A DNA stretch of 64,000 nt. It comes from an uncultured Halieaceae bacterium (GTDB taxonomy: Bacteria > Pseudomonadota > Gammaproteobacteria > Pseudomonadales > Halieaceae). The DNA lies in NCBI GenBank assembly GCA_938074045.1, contig CALJGI010000022.1:20443-84442 (forward strand), read 5' to 3'. Made by a program: the position numbers and the translations under genes. The notes under the pieces were generated by a model. That model was not told the origin of the DNA. It did not search any database and saw only the letters and a list, made by a program, of their open reading frames with translations. Of this stretch, positions 30,013-38,733 are shown in pieces. How positions within the stretch are numbered: the first letter of the stretch is position 1; every line of letters begins with the position of its first letter.

Positions 30013-32457
30013 GTGTCAGCGCGTACGGTCGTTGGCATTATGCACGGAATTGCACGGGTTCTCTATATGCGATCATGGATGATCGGTATCCCCGGCGGTG
30101 TGTTCAGCGCATCATGGCTGGCCACGCTACCTGCGCTGGGCAGCGTTGTGACAGCCGCCATCATTGTTGTGGTGGGCGGAGGTGTGTTGCTGTGGGCGAA
30201 GCCGTGTGTCGGTCGAATAGCGCCGCTCTTCACTTTGCTGGTGTCGTTTCTGTTGGGCCTGTCATGGGGCAGTTACTGGGGTCACACCACGATTTCAGGG
30301 CGGCTGCCGGTCGCGCTGGAAGGTGAAATTTTCGGTGTGGCCGGTACGGTGGCGAGCCTGCCCTCGCTGCCTAATAGCAAGCGACCGGTGCAGCGTTTTA
30401 TGTTTGATATCGACAGTGTTGAGTGCCAGAGTTCAGCAGCACTTTGTCCGCGTGATTTACAACGTATTCGTCTCAGCCTTTATGATCATTTGTCTATACA
30501 GCCGGGTCAACGTTGGCGCTTGCTGGTCAAGCTGAAACGCCCCCGTGGCCTGTTCAACCCGGGTACCTTTGATTACGAGGCCTGGTTGCACGCCAACGGA
30601 GTGCAGGCTACCGGTTATGTGCGCATGCATGGGCAGCGACGTCTGGAGGATAGTCCCGTGTACTCCCTGGCTCGGCTCAGATACCTGCATCATGAGCTGC
30701 GCTACTCATTGCGCGAGAAATTACTGGATAGTGATTTACGCCATCGTGATATGAGTCTTCTCGCCGCTTTGATAATAGGTGACAAGAGCGGGCTGCAGCC
30801 TGAGCAGGAAGCCTTGTACCAAGCCTCTGGTATATCTCATCTGATGGTTATTTCGGGGCTTCATGTGGGTCTGGTGGCTGGCGTTGCGTATTTTCTCGGG
30901 CGGATACTTTGTACACCTCTGTTGCTACTTGCCAGTAAGGGCGCAGCTCAGGAAGGCGCTTTACTGATAAGCCTGTTCGCCGCTATCGGCTACGCGGGCA
31001 TGGCAGGATTTTCACTGCCCACACTGCGGGCCCTGGTCATGCTGGGGGTATTTCAGAGCGCCATGTTGCTGCGAGTGTCGACTGTCCCCTGGTATGGCGT
31101 TGGCCTCGCGCTGGTAATAGTCAGTGCGGTGGATCCTATGGCGGCACACAGCCCAGGGTTTTGGTTGTCCTTTGGTGCAGTTGCCATTATTTTGTTGTCA
31201 TTGACGACCAGGCCTGTCGTTTTGTCTTCAACTCCCACCCAATCAATTAGTGGTATTGAATGGGTCTCCGACTGGCTGCGTATTCAACTGTGGCTGTGGC
31301 TGCTGATGATGCCAGTCCTCATTTACTGGTTCAGTGGCTTCAGTACCGTTGCTCCGTTGGCTAATGCTATTTCCATACCACTGGTTGGATCCCTGGTGGT
31401 GCCCCTGGCGTTGTTTGGCGCTTTGTTGCAATTAGGCGAGTTAGCCTGGGGGGTTATCTTCTGGGATATGGCAGCGCGCCTTCTCGCCTGCAACGAGTTT
31501 CTTCTAACCGGGCTGATGCAATGGCTACCAGTTCCTGGTTGGTGGTCCGCCGGGGTGACGGGTTCTATCGCCTTACTGGCGGTGGCGGGGATGGCGATAC
31601 TATTGCTACCGGTAGCGTGGCCGTCTCGTGTTCTTGGCGTCCTTTTACTTATACCGCTTCTATTGTTCAGGTCTCCAACATTGTTGTCGGAGGAGTTGCG
31701 TATGACGGTTCTTGATGTAGGGCAGGGGCATGCCGTCTGGCTCCAGGCCGGGGAAGATCATCTGCTATACGATGCCGGCCCTCGATACGGCAGTGGCTTC
31801 GATACCGGCAGCGCCATTGTCATACCCTATCTTCGTCAAAGGGGGGTACACCAGCTATCGCTCAGCGTGATCTCCCATGGTGACAGCGATCACGCCGGTG
31901 GGGCCGCTGTAGTAAACGATGCGTATCCGGCACCCGGGTTGGCGGGGGAGCCGCAGGAGTTGGATTTTGCGGCCTCCCAATGTCTAGCGGGGCAGACCTG
32001 GATATGGGGGGAAGTCTTCTTCGACGTGTTGCACCCGACCCCAGCTTTCGCCGAGCAAGGCGGTAACAATGCCTCCTGCGTGGTGCGGGTAAAGGCGGGG
32101 AAGACAGTGCTGCTATTGACAGGTGACATCGAAGAAGAGGCTGAGCGGGATATACTGCGGCGCTACGCTGATACCAATATGCTACGAGCGGACGTACTGC
32201 TGGTTCCCCACCATGGCAGTAAGACATCGTCCAGTGCAGGGTTTGTGGAGGCAGTGGCTCCCCATTACGCCATTGTATCCAGTGGCTACCGCAATCGTTT
32301 CGGTCATCCTCATCCAGCGGTGATAGGGCGCCTCGAACAAGCGGGTGCTGAGGTAATTGAGGTTGCCTTGAGTGGCGCACTGGAGGTGAGCATTGGGCCC
32401 AGTGGTCTGGATATGGTCTCAAGCCGCGCAGAGACCGATTACTACTGGCGTGAATGA
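30013..32457 (+). CDS. comEC: DNA internalization protein ComEC/Rec2
   Basis: Inner-membrane channel for uptake of single-stranded DNA in natural transformation; 814 residues if the GTG at 30013 is used (ATGs at 30040 and 30067 are alternatives). Hydrophobic helices open the protein, followed by an OB-like DUF4131 domain (around 90-215), the competence helical bundle with GISHLMVISGLHVGLVAG, and a C-terminal metallo-beta-lactamase domain. That domain keeps the metal ligands in SHGDSDHAGG and VPHHGSKTSSS, so a nuclease activity is plausible. No other competence gene lies in this window. Confidence 0.93.
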   Translation: MSARTVVGIMHGIARVLYMRSWMIGIPGGVFSASWLATLPALGSVVTAAIIVVVGGGVLLWAKPCVGRIAPLFTLLVSFLLGLSWGSYWGHTTISGRLPVALEGEIFGVAGTVASLPSLPNSKRPVQRFMFDIDSVECQSSAALCPRDLQRIRLSLYDHLSIQPGQRWRLLVKLKRPRGLFNPGTFDYEAWLHANGVQATGYVRMHGQRRLEDSPVYSLARLRYLHHELRYSLREKLLDSDLRHRDMSLLAALIIGDKSGLQPEQEALYQASGISHLMVISGLHVGLVAGVAYFLGRILCTPLLLLASKGAAQEGALLISLFAAIGYAGMAGFSLPTLRALVMLGVFQSAMLLRVSTVPWYGVGLALVIVSAVDPMAAHSPGFWLSFGAVAIILLSLTTRPVVLSSTPTQSISGIEWVSDWLRIQLWLWLLMMPVLIYWFSGFSTVAPLANAISIPLVGSLVVPLALFGALLQLGELAWGVIFWDMAARLLACNEFLLTGLMQWLPVPGWWSAGVTGSIALLAVAGMAILLLPVAWPSRVLGVLLLIPLLLFRSPTLLSEELRMTVLDVGQGHAVWLQAGEDHLLYDAGPRYGSGFDTGSAIVIPYLRQRGVHQLSLSVISHGDSDHAGGAAVVNDAYPAPGLAGEPQELDFAASQCLAGQTWIWGEVFFDVLHPTPAFAEQGGNNASCVVRVKAGKTVLLLTGDIEEEAERDILRRYADTNMLRADVLLVPHHGSKTSSSAGFVEAVAPHYAIVSSGYRNRFGHPHPAVIGRLEQAGAEVIEVALSGALEVSIGPSGLDMVSSRAETDYYWRE

Positions 32458-32526
32458 AGTTCCCTCGATTTGGGTCGCCGCGTATACTGTTTGCCCGGTG
32501 TAGGTCCATAGTTTTGAGGAGTTGAT

Positions 32527-33162
32527 GTGTTCGAACTTGTGAGTGCGGGTGGTTGGTTGATGTTGCCGATCATTTTTTGCTCGGTGCTGGCCCTGGCCAT
32601 CACCGCCGAACGTTTGTGGACCCTCAATCCGCGCAAGGTTGCACCGCCGCATTTACTCTCGACACTGTGGCAACAGATCAAAGATGGTGAACTGGATGCC
32701 GAGCGTCTCCGTACACTGCGGGAATCATCGCCGCTGGGTAAAATTCTCGCGGCGGGGCTGGCCAATTCCCGGCACGGACGCGAGGTCATGAAAGAGAGTA
32801 TAGCCGAGGCGGCCAGTCACGTTATTCACGAGTTGGAACGATATATCACCACGCTGGGAACCATCGCCGCCATCAGCCCCTTGCTGGGGTTGCTCGGTAC
32901 GGTGGTTGGTATGATCAAAGTCTTTACCGAAATCATGATTCAGGGTACTGGCAATGCAGCCGTCTTGGCCGGTGGCATCTCGGAAGCACTGATTACTACC
33001 GCGACGGGATTGAGTGTCGCCATCGGCGCGCTGGTGATGCACCGCTACTTTGTGCGTCGCATCGATGACATTGTGGTGGGTCTGGAACAGGAAACCCTCA
33101 AACTGGTCGATGCCTTGCACGGTGCACGCAGGACCGACACCCGCGAGGACAGCTGGTCTTGA
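32527..33162 (+). CDS. exbB: MotA/TolQ/ExbB proton channel family protein
   Basis: A 211-residue inner-membrane protein with three helices; with ExbD it forms a proton-driven motor. The family signature is in the second and third helices, TLGTIAAISPLLGLLGTVVGMI and SEALITTATGLSVAIGA. It starts at GTG with GAGGAG upstream and overlaps exbD by four bases. No tonB follows, so this pair may energise an unidentified partner. The same exbBD-msbA-lpxK order is found in many gammaproteobacteria. Confidence 0.92.
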   Translation: MFELVSAGGWLMLPIIFCSVLALAITAERLWTLNPRKVAPPHLLSTLWQQIKDGELDAERLRTLRESSPLGKILAAGLANSRHGREVMKESIAEAASHVIHELERYITTLGTIAAISPLLGLLGTVVGMIKVFTEIMIQGTGNAAVLAGGISEALITTATGLSVAIGALVMHRYFVRRIDDIVVGLEQETLKLVDALHGARRTDTREDSWS

Positions 33163-33581
33163 AATTCAGGCGTCAGCGACCCGAGGAAGTCGGCGTCAAT
33201 GTGACGCCGCTTATCGATGTGGTCTTTTTACTGTTGATTTTCTTCATGGTATCCACCACATTTACCAGAGAGAGTCATCTGACGGTGGACCTCCCGGAAG
33301 CAACCGGGGAGCACACGCTGGAAAATCCGGAGATAGTAGATATTTTGATCAATGCTAATGGCCATTACGCGATCAATGATGTGGGTCTGGTGGACAACAA
33401 CATCAACACGCTGATGGTGGCGTTGCGGCGTGCTTCACGCGGTGATGTCAACACACCACTGAGTATCACAGCAGATGCGCAGACACCGCATCAGGCAGTG
33501 GTTCGGGCGATGGATGCAGCCGGACAACTGGGCTTTGTTCATTTAAGTATCACAACGCGCGATCCCAATACCCCTGAGTAA
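33159..33581 (+). CDS. exbD: ExbD/TolR biopolymer transport protein
   Basis: A 140-residue protein with a short basic N-terminus, one membrane helix containing the essential aspartate (TPLIDVVFLLLIFFMVSTTF), and a periplasmic C-terminal domain. It starts at TTG overlapping exbB by four bases, the usual coupling for these stoichiometric partners. The stop is four bases from msbA. Confidence 0.92.
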   Translation: MKFRRQRPEEVGVNVTPLIDVVFLLLIFFMVSTTFTRESHLTVDLPEATGEHTLENPEIVDILINANGHYAINDVGLVDNNINTLMVALRRASRGDVNTPLSITADAQTPHQAVVRAMDAAGQLGFVHLSITTRDPNTPE

Positions 33582-33585
33582 GTCA

Positions 33586-35451
33586 ATGCACAAGCAAGTC
33601 GCACCGCCACCTGGTCAAAACCCGGGGGAGGATCTGCATCGCTCGGCCAAGTCCGGAGACTGGCGCATATACTTGCGCCTGCTCGGTTATGTGCGGCCCT
33701 ACTGGTTCATCTTCTTCATGAGTATCTTCGGGTACATTATCTATTCCTCCTGTAATGTGTTGCTGGCGTCTGTGATGCAATTCATCCTCGATGCGATCGG
33801 CGAATCCAGCGAAGTAAGATCGGGCCTGGTTTCTGGCGCCGTTTACTCCTTGTTCAGCAAAGACAGTGGCATGACCGATCAGGAATTCGCCCGCATCAGC
33901 GTACCCATTGTGATGATATTTCTGGCCGCCATGCGTGGCACGGGATTTTTTGTCGGCGGCTACTTCATCAATCACGTGGCTACATCGGTGGTGCATAACC
34001 TGCGCTGTCAGCTTTTTGACAAGTTGCTGGATGCGCCGAGTGCCTATTATGACCAGCACACCGGCGGCTCGTTGATTTCCAAGATTACCTACAATGTTGA
34101 GCAGGTGACGGGCGCCGTCACCAAAGCGCTGAAAATCATTATGCGGGAAGGATTTTCGGTGATCATGTTGTTCAGTTACATGCTCTATGTGAACTGGCAG
34201 CTCTGTTTGGTGTTTATTGCCGTATCGCCTTTTATTGCCTTTGTGGTGGCAGTCATGGGCAAGCACTTTCGACGCTATAGTCGACGCATTCAATCCTCCA
34301 TGGGTGACGTGACTCAGGTCTCCAACGAAAGCATTGGCGGCTACCGTGAAGTACGCCTGTTCGGTGGCCGGGAGCAGGAGTCCACCAAGTTTGAAAACGC
34401 CAGTGAATACTATCGGGCGCAGTCGATGAAACTGACCTTTGCCGACAGTATCAGCACACCGATTATTCAGTCTTTCATCGCTATTGCCCTGGCTGCTCTG
34501 GTGTGGTTTTCCCTGTCGCCAGACATTATGGAAAACTTCACCGCAGGACAATTCGCCGCCTTTTTAACCGCAGCCGGTCAGTTGGGTAAGCCGATACGCC
34601 AGCTGAGTGGTGTTCAGAGTATTATTCAGCGTGGCCTGGCCGCCGCTGAGGACCTGTTCTATCACCTGGATCTGGATAGTGAGCCCGATGCCGGTGAGCA
34701 TGTAACCGAGCGGGCTCAGGGCACTATTGAATTCAAGGCTGTTGAATTCCGCTATATCCCGGACAGCGCACCGGTGTTGGAGGATGTGTCTTTTACGGTG
34801 GAAGCGGGAAAAACAGTCGCCCTGGTTGGCAAGTCCGGTAGTGGCAAGTCGACCCTGGTAAACCTGTTGGCGCGCTTTTATCCGCTGTCTGGCGGAGCCA
34901 TCGAGCTGGATGGTGTGCCTATTGAATCCTACCGACTGGACAATTTGCGCCAACAGATAGCCCAGGTTTCTCAGGTGGTCGGATTGTTTAATGAGACGCT
35001 GTACAACAATATCGCCTACGGCGGACTGGCGGGTGCCAGTGAGGAATCGGTACTGGCTGCAGCGACGTCTGCGAACGCTTTGGATTTTATTCAGCAATTG
35101 CCCGAGGGACTGCAAACTCGTCTTGGTGATGATGGTGGTGGGCTCAGCGGTGGTCAGAAACAGCGCATTGCCATCGCCCGGGCGGTGCTGAAAAATGCAC
35201 CCATACTGGTGCTCGATGAAGCGACCTCTGCCCTGGACAATGAATCGGAACACCGCATCCAGCAGGCGCTGGAAGTCATTATGCGTAATCGCACTACAAT
35301 TGTTATCGCCCATAGACTTTCTACCGTTGAAAACGCCGACCGCATTGTGGTGATGGACGCAGGCAGGGTGGTGGACCAGGGCACACACGCTCAGCTACTG
35401 GCGCGCGGTGGACTATACGCGCAGTTGTACCACCAGAACTTCGAGCTGTAA
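33586..35451 (+). CDS. msbA: Lipid A export ATP-binding/permease protein MsbA
   Basis: Half-transporter that flips lipid A-core across the inner membrane. It has 621 residues: six membrane helices within about residues 35-350, then the ATPase domain. Walker A is LVGKSGSGKST near residue 415, the signature LSGGQKQRIAIARAV near 520, and Walker B ILVLDEATSALD near 542. QIAQVSQVVGLFNETLYNNI carries the Q-loop. Assignment as MsbA rather than another exporter relies on lpxK immediately downstream. Confidence 0.95.
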   Translation: MHKQVAPPPGQNPGEDLHRSAKSGDWRIYLRLLGYVRPYWFIFFMSIFGYIIYSSCNVLLASVMQFILDAIGESSEVRSGLVSGAVYSLFSKDSGMTDQEFARISVPIVMIFLAAMRGTGFFVGGYFINHVATSVVHNLRCQLFDKLLDAPSAYYDQHTGGSLISKITYNVEQVTGAVTKALKIIMREGFSVIMLFSYMLYVNWQLCLVFIAVSPFIAFVVAVMGKHFRRYSRRIQSSMGDVTQVSNESIGGYREVRLFGGREQESTKFENASEYYRAQSMKLTFADSISTPIIQSFIAIALAALVWFSLSPDIMENFTAGQFAAFLTAAGQLGKPIRQLSGVQSIIQRGLAAAEDLFYHLDLDSEPDAGEHVTERAQGTIEFKAVEFRYIPDSAPVLEDVSFTVEAGKTVALVGKSGSGKSTLVNLLARFYPLSGGAIELDGVPIESYRLDNLRQQIAQVSQVVGLFNETLYNNIAYGGLAGASEESVLAAATSANALDFIQQLPEGLQTRLGDDGGGLSGGQKQRIAIARAVLKNAPILVLDEATSALDNESEHRIQQALEVIMRNRTTIVIAHRLSTVENADRIVVMDAGRVVDQGTHAQLLARGGLYAQLYHQNFEL

Positions 35452-35458
35452 GACCGCC

Positions 35459-36466
35459 ATGGGGCGCATGGCAACAGCGATAGAAACAGCCTGGTATCGC
35501 AAACCAGGTTGGCTCTGGTTGTTGCTGCCGCTGTCCTTGCTGTACGTCATGCTCACGTTTCTGCGCCGTGGCCTTTATCGCGCAGGACTCTTCAAAAGCT
35601 GGCGCGCGCCGGTGCCCGTGATCGTCGTGGGCAATATTGTTGTCGGCGGTAGCGGTAAAACGCCAGTTGTTTTGGCCCTGGCAGAAGCACTGGTCGCGCT
35701 GGGCTATAAGCCAGGTATTATCAGCCGTGGCTATGGCGCCCAGCCCCCCGAATTACCCTATCACGTGGAAGCAATCAGCCCTGCCAGTGCCAGTGGCGAC
35801 GAGCCTCTGCTGCTGGCGCGGCGCAGTGGACGCCCTTGCTATATAGACCCCCAGCGAGTGCGGGCGGCGCAGGCGTTACTTGAATTGGAAACCTGCGATC
35901 TTTTGTTGAGCGATGACGGCTTGCAACATTATGCACTGGAACGAGATATTGAAATTGCCGTTGTCAGTAGTGAACGCGGTCTGGGTAATGCCCAGCGCTT
36001 ACCCGTCGGTCCGCTTCGGGAATCTTCCGCGCGCTTGCGGGAAGTCGATTTTGTAGTGGGTGGCACGACTGAATATCCCGGCCATGAAGTGAAACTGAAA
36101 CCTATTGCCTGGGTGAGTGTACAGGACCCGGATGAGCGCCGAGAAGTGGACGTTTTTGCTGGTCAAAGAGCAAACTGCATCGCCGGTATCGGCAATCCTC
36201 ACTCGTTTTTTACACTTTGCCAGGAGCTTGGTGTCGATGTAATAGAACATGCATTAGCGGACCATGAGCCGGAAATCGATCAGGTGCTTGCGGCGTTGCC
36301 CGCGGAGCCGGGACTGGTGTTGATGACTGAGAAAGACGCGGTCAAATGCGCTGACATGACAGCTGGGCAATACTGGTACCTCGAAGTTGTGGCAGAATTG
36401 CCACAGGCACTGGTCGATGCTCTGGCAGCGAGACTGGACAATTTAAACGCGAGTGGAACCAACTGA
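35459..36466 (+). CDS. lpxK: Tetraacyldisaccharide 4'-kinase LpxK
   Basis: Phosphorylates the lipid A disaccharide at the 4' position on the inner membrane. An N-terminal hydrophobic segment (LWLLLPLSLLYVMLTFLRRG) is followed by the P-loop VVGNIVVGGSGKTPVVLAL. SRGYGAQPPELPYHVE and LLLSDDGLQHYALERDIEIAV are conserved. Two ATGs compete for the start: 35459 (335 residues) and 35468 (332); neither has a strong ribosome-binding site. It lies seven bases after msbA and shares one base with kdsB. Confidence 0.95.
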   Translation: MGRMATAIETAWYRKPGWLWLLLPLSLLYVMLTFLRRGLYRAGLFKSWRAPVPVIVVGNIVVGGSGKTPVVLALAEALVALGYKPGIISRGYGAQPPELPYHVEAISPASASGDEPLLLARRSGRPCYIDPQRVRAAQALLELETCDLLLSDDGLQHYALERDIEIAVVSSERGLGNAQRLPVGPLRESSARLREVDFVVGGTTEYPGHEVKLKPIAWVSVQDPDERREVDVFAGQRANCIAGIGNPHSFFTLCQELGVDVIEHALADHEPEIDQVLAALPAEPGLVLMTEKDAVKCADMTAGQYWYLEVVAELPQALVDALAARLDNLNASGTN

Positions 36467-37227
36467 TGTCATTCACCGTAGTGATACCGGCACGCTATCA
36501 ATCGACCCGACTTCCCGGCAAGCCACTGGCGGATTTGGTTGGGATGACAATGATACAGCGCGTGTACGAGCAGGCCGCCAAAAGCGAAGCACAAAGGGTG
36601 GTTGTCGCAACGGATGACGAGCGCATACGAACAGCCGTGCTGGACTTTGGTGGCGAGGTGGCAATGACCCGACCTGATCACCCGTCCGGCACTGATCGTG
36701 TGCAAGAAGTTTGTACCCAGTTGCAATTGGGGAAGGATGAGATTGTTGTGAACGTGCAGGGTGATGAGCCCTTTCTGCCGGTCTCTGTCATTAATCAGGT
36801 TGGCACCTGCCTCAAGCAAGACAGCGGGGCGGGAGTGGCAACGCTGTGTGTGAAAATCTCAGACGCGGCTGAATTATTTGATCCTAACGCCGTTAAAGTG
36901 GTTCGCGATGTCAGCAATCGTGCCTTGTATTTTTCGAGGGCTCCGGTGCCCTGGCATCGGGATTCATTCAGCAGTGGCCAATCCCTGCCGGCTGACACGG
37001 AATATTATCGGCATCTGGGCATATACGCTTATCGGGTGGAGATTCTGAATGCCTATGTACACTGGCCCCGGGCGGCGGCGGAGATAGCCGAATCCCTGGA
37101 GCAGCTCCGGGTCATGAACAATGGTGTTGCGATCTATTGTGAAGAGGCGCTAGTTGAAGTGCCACCAGGCATTGATACCCAGGCCGATCTTGAGGCCGCG
37201 CGGCAATACCTGGCGGCGGAGAGCTAG
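36466..37227 (+). CDS. kdsB: CMP-KDO synthetase KdsB
   Basis: Activates 3-deoxy-D-manno-octulosonate with CTP for LPS inner core synthesis. The 253-residue sequence begins with the nucleotide-binding signature VIPARYQSTRLPGKPLADL. VNVQGDEPFLP supplies the metal-binding aspartate, and HLGIYAYRVEIL is a family motif. The start shares a base with the lpxK stop (TGATG), so both KDO and lipid A steps are expressed together. Confidence 0.95.
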   Translation: MSFTVVIPARYQSTRLPGKPLADLVGMTMIQRVYEQAAKSEAQRVVVATDDERIRTAVLDFGGEVAMTRPDHPSGTDRVQEVCTQLQLGKDEIVVNVQGDEPFLPVSVINQVGTCLKQDSGAGVATLCVKISDAAELFDPNAVKVVRDVSNRALYFSRAPVPWHRDSFSSGQSLPADTEYYRHLGIYAYRVEILNAYVHWPRAAAEIAESLEQLRVMNNGVAIYCEEALVEVPPGIDTQADLEAARQYLAAES

Positions 37228-37228
37228 C

Positions 37229-37711
37229 ATGATTGGCGTCATGTTTGTCTGCCTCGGCAATATTTGTCGCTCACCAACGGCACATGGGGTGTTCGAATCG
37301 ATGGTGCGGGAGGCGGGGCTGGTGCAACAGATTTCGGTGACGTCATCGGGTACGGCAGCCTGGCATGTGGGCAAGCCACCGGATGTGAGAGCGACAGCAG
37401 CAGCGCTGGCCCGGGGTTATCAGCTTGATCACCTGCGTGCCCAACAAATCACCATCGATGATTTTTCCACTAACGATTATATTCTGGTGATGGACCGGTC
37501 CAATCTCAGTCATCTGCAGGCGCTGGCACCGCAGAAATATGCTGATCGACTGCGCTTGTTCCTCGATTTTGCCGGGACCACATCTACCAGTCAGGTGCCG
37601 GATCCCTACTACGGTGGGACAGATGGTTTTGACCATGTGCTGGACCTGATAGAAGATGGAGCCAGAGGATTGCTGGCACATATTGAACAAGAGCGAATGG
37701 ACAGGGTATGA
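37229..37711 (+). CDS. Low-molecular-weight protein-tyrosine phosphatase
   Basis: A 160-residue cytoplasmic phosphatase. The active-site loop CLGNICRSP, with nucleophile Cys8 and Arg14, is at the N-terminus, and the acid-base loop DPYYGG is near residue 130. The ATG at 37229 gives this standard N-terminus; a start inside kdsB would add 25 unrelated residues. It lies between kdsB and murB with a four-base overlap to murB, in the same order as Pseudomonas. Its substrate is unknown. Confidence 0.9.
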   Translation: MIGVMFVCLGNICRSPTAHGVFESMVREAGLVQQISVTSSGTAAWHVGKPPDVRATAAALARGYQLDHLRAQQITIDDFSTNDYILVMDRSNLSHLQALAPQKYADRLRLFLDFAGTTSTSQVPDPYYGGTDGFDHVLDLIEDGARGLLAHIEQERMDRV

Positions 37712-38733
37712 GTATCACAATCGACCGGGATGTTGAGCTGACTAAATATAATGCACTGCGCACAGAGTGCAGGGCGGCGCATTTCGCCAGAGCCTATACT
37801 GCAGAGCAAGCCAGGGCCGCTGTACGGTACGCACTGGATAATTCGCTGTCGGTACTGGTGCTGGGGCAGGGTACGAATGTGGTGCTATACGATGATTGGC
37901 CGGGACTTGTTATCCGGCAGCGTAGCAGCGGCTGGGATACTCAGAGCGAAGACGATGAGCAGGTAGTACTTAAAGTTTCCGCCGGAGAAAACTGGCACCA
38001 GTTTGTGCATGAATGTCTGACCCGCGGATTTTATGGACTTGAAAACCTGGCGTTGATTCCAGGCACAATGGGAGCAGCACCAATTCAGAACATTGGTGCC
38101 TATGGCACCGACTTTTCTCAGTTTGTACGGGAAGTGGGCTATGTTGACCTCAGCGATGGCCATCAGAAATCACTGTCCAATGAGGAGTGTCAGTTCTCTT
38201 ACCGTGACAGTATTTTCAAAAAGGCTCTGAAAGATCGGGTGCTGATCACCGACGTGACCATTGAGCTGACCAAAATGAAGGTCTTTACGCTAGAGTACCC
38301 GGCGCTGTTTGATTACTTTCACGATGTGGAGCCTACCGACATCGACCCCTGGGCGGTCTTTCACGCGGTGGTCGACATACGATCATCCAAACTACCTGAC
38401 CCAGCCGTACTGCCCAATGTCGGCAGCTTTTTTAAAAACCCAACAGTCAATCGCGAAACCGTGGAAGAACTGTTGCGGGTCTATGCCGATATGCCGGTTT
38501 ATGACTACGGGGTCGAGCGTTTCAAACTGCCCGCCGCCTGGCTTATCGAGCGCTGTGGCTGGAAGGGTAAACTCGAGGATGGTATCGGCATGCACGAGTT
38601 ACACGCACTGGTGCTGACCAATCCCGGTGGTCGCCCGGGTACTGAAATACTGGAATTCGCACGTCGCGTCGCTGACTCCGTCTATCGCAAATTTGATATC
38701 GCGCTGGAATTGGAACCCGCCATCTACCCGTGA
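37708..38733 (+). CDS. murB: UDP-N-acetylenolpyruvoylglucosamine reductase MurB
   Basis: FAD enzyme that reduces enolpyruvyl-UDP-GlcNAc to UDP-MurNAc in peptidoglycan precursor synthesis. The 341-residue, type I protein has FAD-binding segments VLVLGQGTNVVLYDDWPGLV and LIPGTMGAAPIQNIGAYGTD. YRDSIFK supplies a conserved tyrosine/arginine/serine region, and LPNVGSFFKNP holds the catalytic serine. It overlaps the phosphatase and uvrC genes by four bases each. Confidence 0.95.
   Translation: MSITIDRDVELTKYNALRTECRAAHFARAYTAEQARAAVRYALDNSLSVLVLGQGTNVVLYDDWPGLVIRQRSSGWDTQSEDDEQVVLKVSAGENWHQFVHECLTRGFYGLENLALIPGTMGAAPIQNIGAYGTDFSQFVREVGYVDLSDGHQKSLSNEECQFSYRDSIFKKALKDRVLITDVTIELTKMKVFTLEYPALFDYFHDVEPTDIDPWAVFHAVVDIRSSKLPDPAVLPNVGSFFKNPTVNRETVEELLRVYADMPVYDYGVERFKLPAAWLIERCGWKGKLEDGIGMHELHALVLTNPGGRPGTEILEFARRVADSVYRKFDIALELEPAIYP

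Noticed and set aside
33583..35388. Two long minus-strand frames over msbA
   Set aside because: Antisense to conserved ABC transporter motifs, no start signals and no recognisable domain.
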